A stretch of 14,943 bases of DNA from Salinisphaeraceae bacterium UBA4764 (GTDB taxonomy: Bacteria > Pseudomonadota > Gammaproteobacteria > Nevskiales > Salinisphaeraceae): positions 1,842 to 16,784 of the forward strand of contig DHHU01000002.1 of NCBI GenBank assembly GCA_002403445.1, in the 5' to 3' direction. The notes under the pieces are model-generated. The model made no database searches and had not been told where the DNA came from. It worked only from the letters and a program-made list of their open reading frames with translations. The position numbers were made by a program, and so were the translations under genes. Position 1 is the first letter of the stretch. Every line of letters starts with the position of its first letter. Positions 14,559-14,943 of the stretch are shown one piece after another.

Positions 14559-14943
14559 GAACAGGCTCCTTTAATCTTGGCGTTATATTAACAGCGTGAC
14601 CCGTTCAACGGCGGGCGATGCTCGAGACAAAAATATGCTTGCTTATGTTGCTTGATTGGGAAACCGACAGCTTAGATTCTGAGTTTTAATGGACGACTTG
14701 GCGGCCGATATCAAAAAATTAACGTAGGTTTCATTCTGCCTCCGGCATAAACCTTGAACTACCGAAGTCGCTCTCAATCGCAAAAAATGTGCTCTTCTCA
14801 GATCCTTGCTCTGTGACTCCCTATGAGACTTTGTCGCTTTTCTCACCATAAGCCAGCGTATGTTTGTTGTATATAAACCCTCTCGTCAACATGACCGTTC
14901 TGTCGAGCGCCCAACGACAACAAAACGAGCGACCGATCAAATC
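14559..14943. other. intergenic region upstream of minC, no convincing gene
   Basis: These 385 bases are visibly richer in A and T than the genes. A 68-residue minus-strand ORF (14643-14849) has no domain, no clear ribosome site and an unlikely composition, so I do not call it. Apart from the candidate minC promoter near 14582-14608, I see no RNA gene, strong hairpin or repeat array. Confidence 0.6.
14582..14608 (-). promoter_or_regulatory. candidate minCDE promoter
   Basis: On the minus strand TTGAAC (14603-14608) and TATAAC (14582-14587) lie 15 bases apart, upstream of the AAAGGAG ribosome site of minC. Both hexamers are close to sigma-70 consensus, but the spacing is short. By eye only. 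Confidence 0.4.

Noticed and set aside
14643..14849. Minus-strand ORF of 68 aa upstream of minC
   Set aside because: No ribosome site, no domain, composition unlike the neighbours; listed only as intergenic.
1..14943. CRISPR array, tRNA or rRNA genes, prophage or defence genes
   Set aside because: No regularly spaced repeats, no tRNA-like cloverleaf noticed by eye, and all recognisable genes are housekeeping apart from the insertion-sequence relic.

Overview
This window reads as chromosomal DNA of a gammaproteobacterium. The basis is the gene set and protein likeness: a pilT/pilU pair divergent from yggS, a minCDE operon, a RimK of the E. coli type, and a FadD very like the E. coli enzyme. 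Coding is dense, GTG and TTG starts are common, and genes are tightly packed. I cannot name the genus; a marine or halophilic lineage such as Salinisphaera is only a guess.

Left part (1-4243, mostly minus strand). A possible 63-residue zinc-ribbon protein (77-268, plus) converges on a ribosomal-modification cluster read leftwards: a retropepsin-like RimB/RloA-type protease (3740-4243), rimK (1413-2321) and an AspA/AstE-type zinc deacylase (275-1366). The protease gene and rimK are separated by about 1.4 kb that is not intergenic filler. It is a wrecked insertion sequence, bounded by matching 29-bp inverted ends at 2417-2445 and 3750-3778. Its integrase-type transposase can still be followed in fragments through several frames, and it carries a piece of an IS110-family transposase where its catalytic middle should be. 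The right inverted end also encodes the last 12 residues of the protease.

Middle (4328-6588, minus). pilT and pilU encode the two ATPases that drive type IV pilus retraction, with pilT starting at a TTG. A 67-bp divergent spacer separates them from the plus-strand genes.

Right-middle (6656-12766, plus). Closely spaced genes: yggS (PLP homeostasis), rpiA (pentose phosphate pathway), an MFS exporter, two molybdenum-cofactor fusion genes overlapping by ATGA, and fadD. The first moa gene joins MoaD to MoaE with the MoaD Gly-Gly end buried inside the protein. The second joins MoaC to a MogA/MoaB domain. Two reading frames therefore cover four Moco functions; moaA, moeA and moeB are not in the window.

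Right end (12763-14558, minus). minC-minD-minE form a compact operon for division-site placement. minE ends tail to tail with fadD, both stop codons sharing the four bases CTAG. The last 385 bases hold a plausible minC promoter and no convincing gene.

Most unusual points: the decayed, nested insertion sequence that splits the rim cluster and supplies the protease C-terminus, and the paired MoaD-MoaE and MoaC-MogA fusions.
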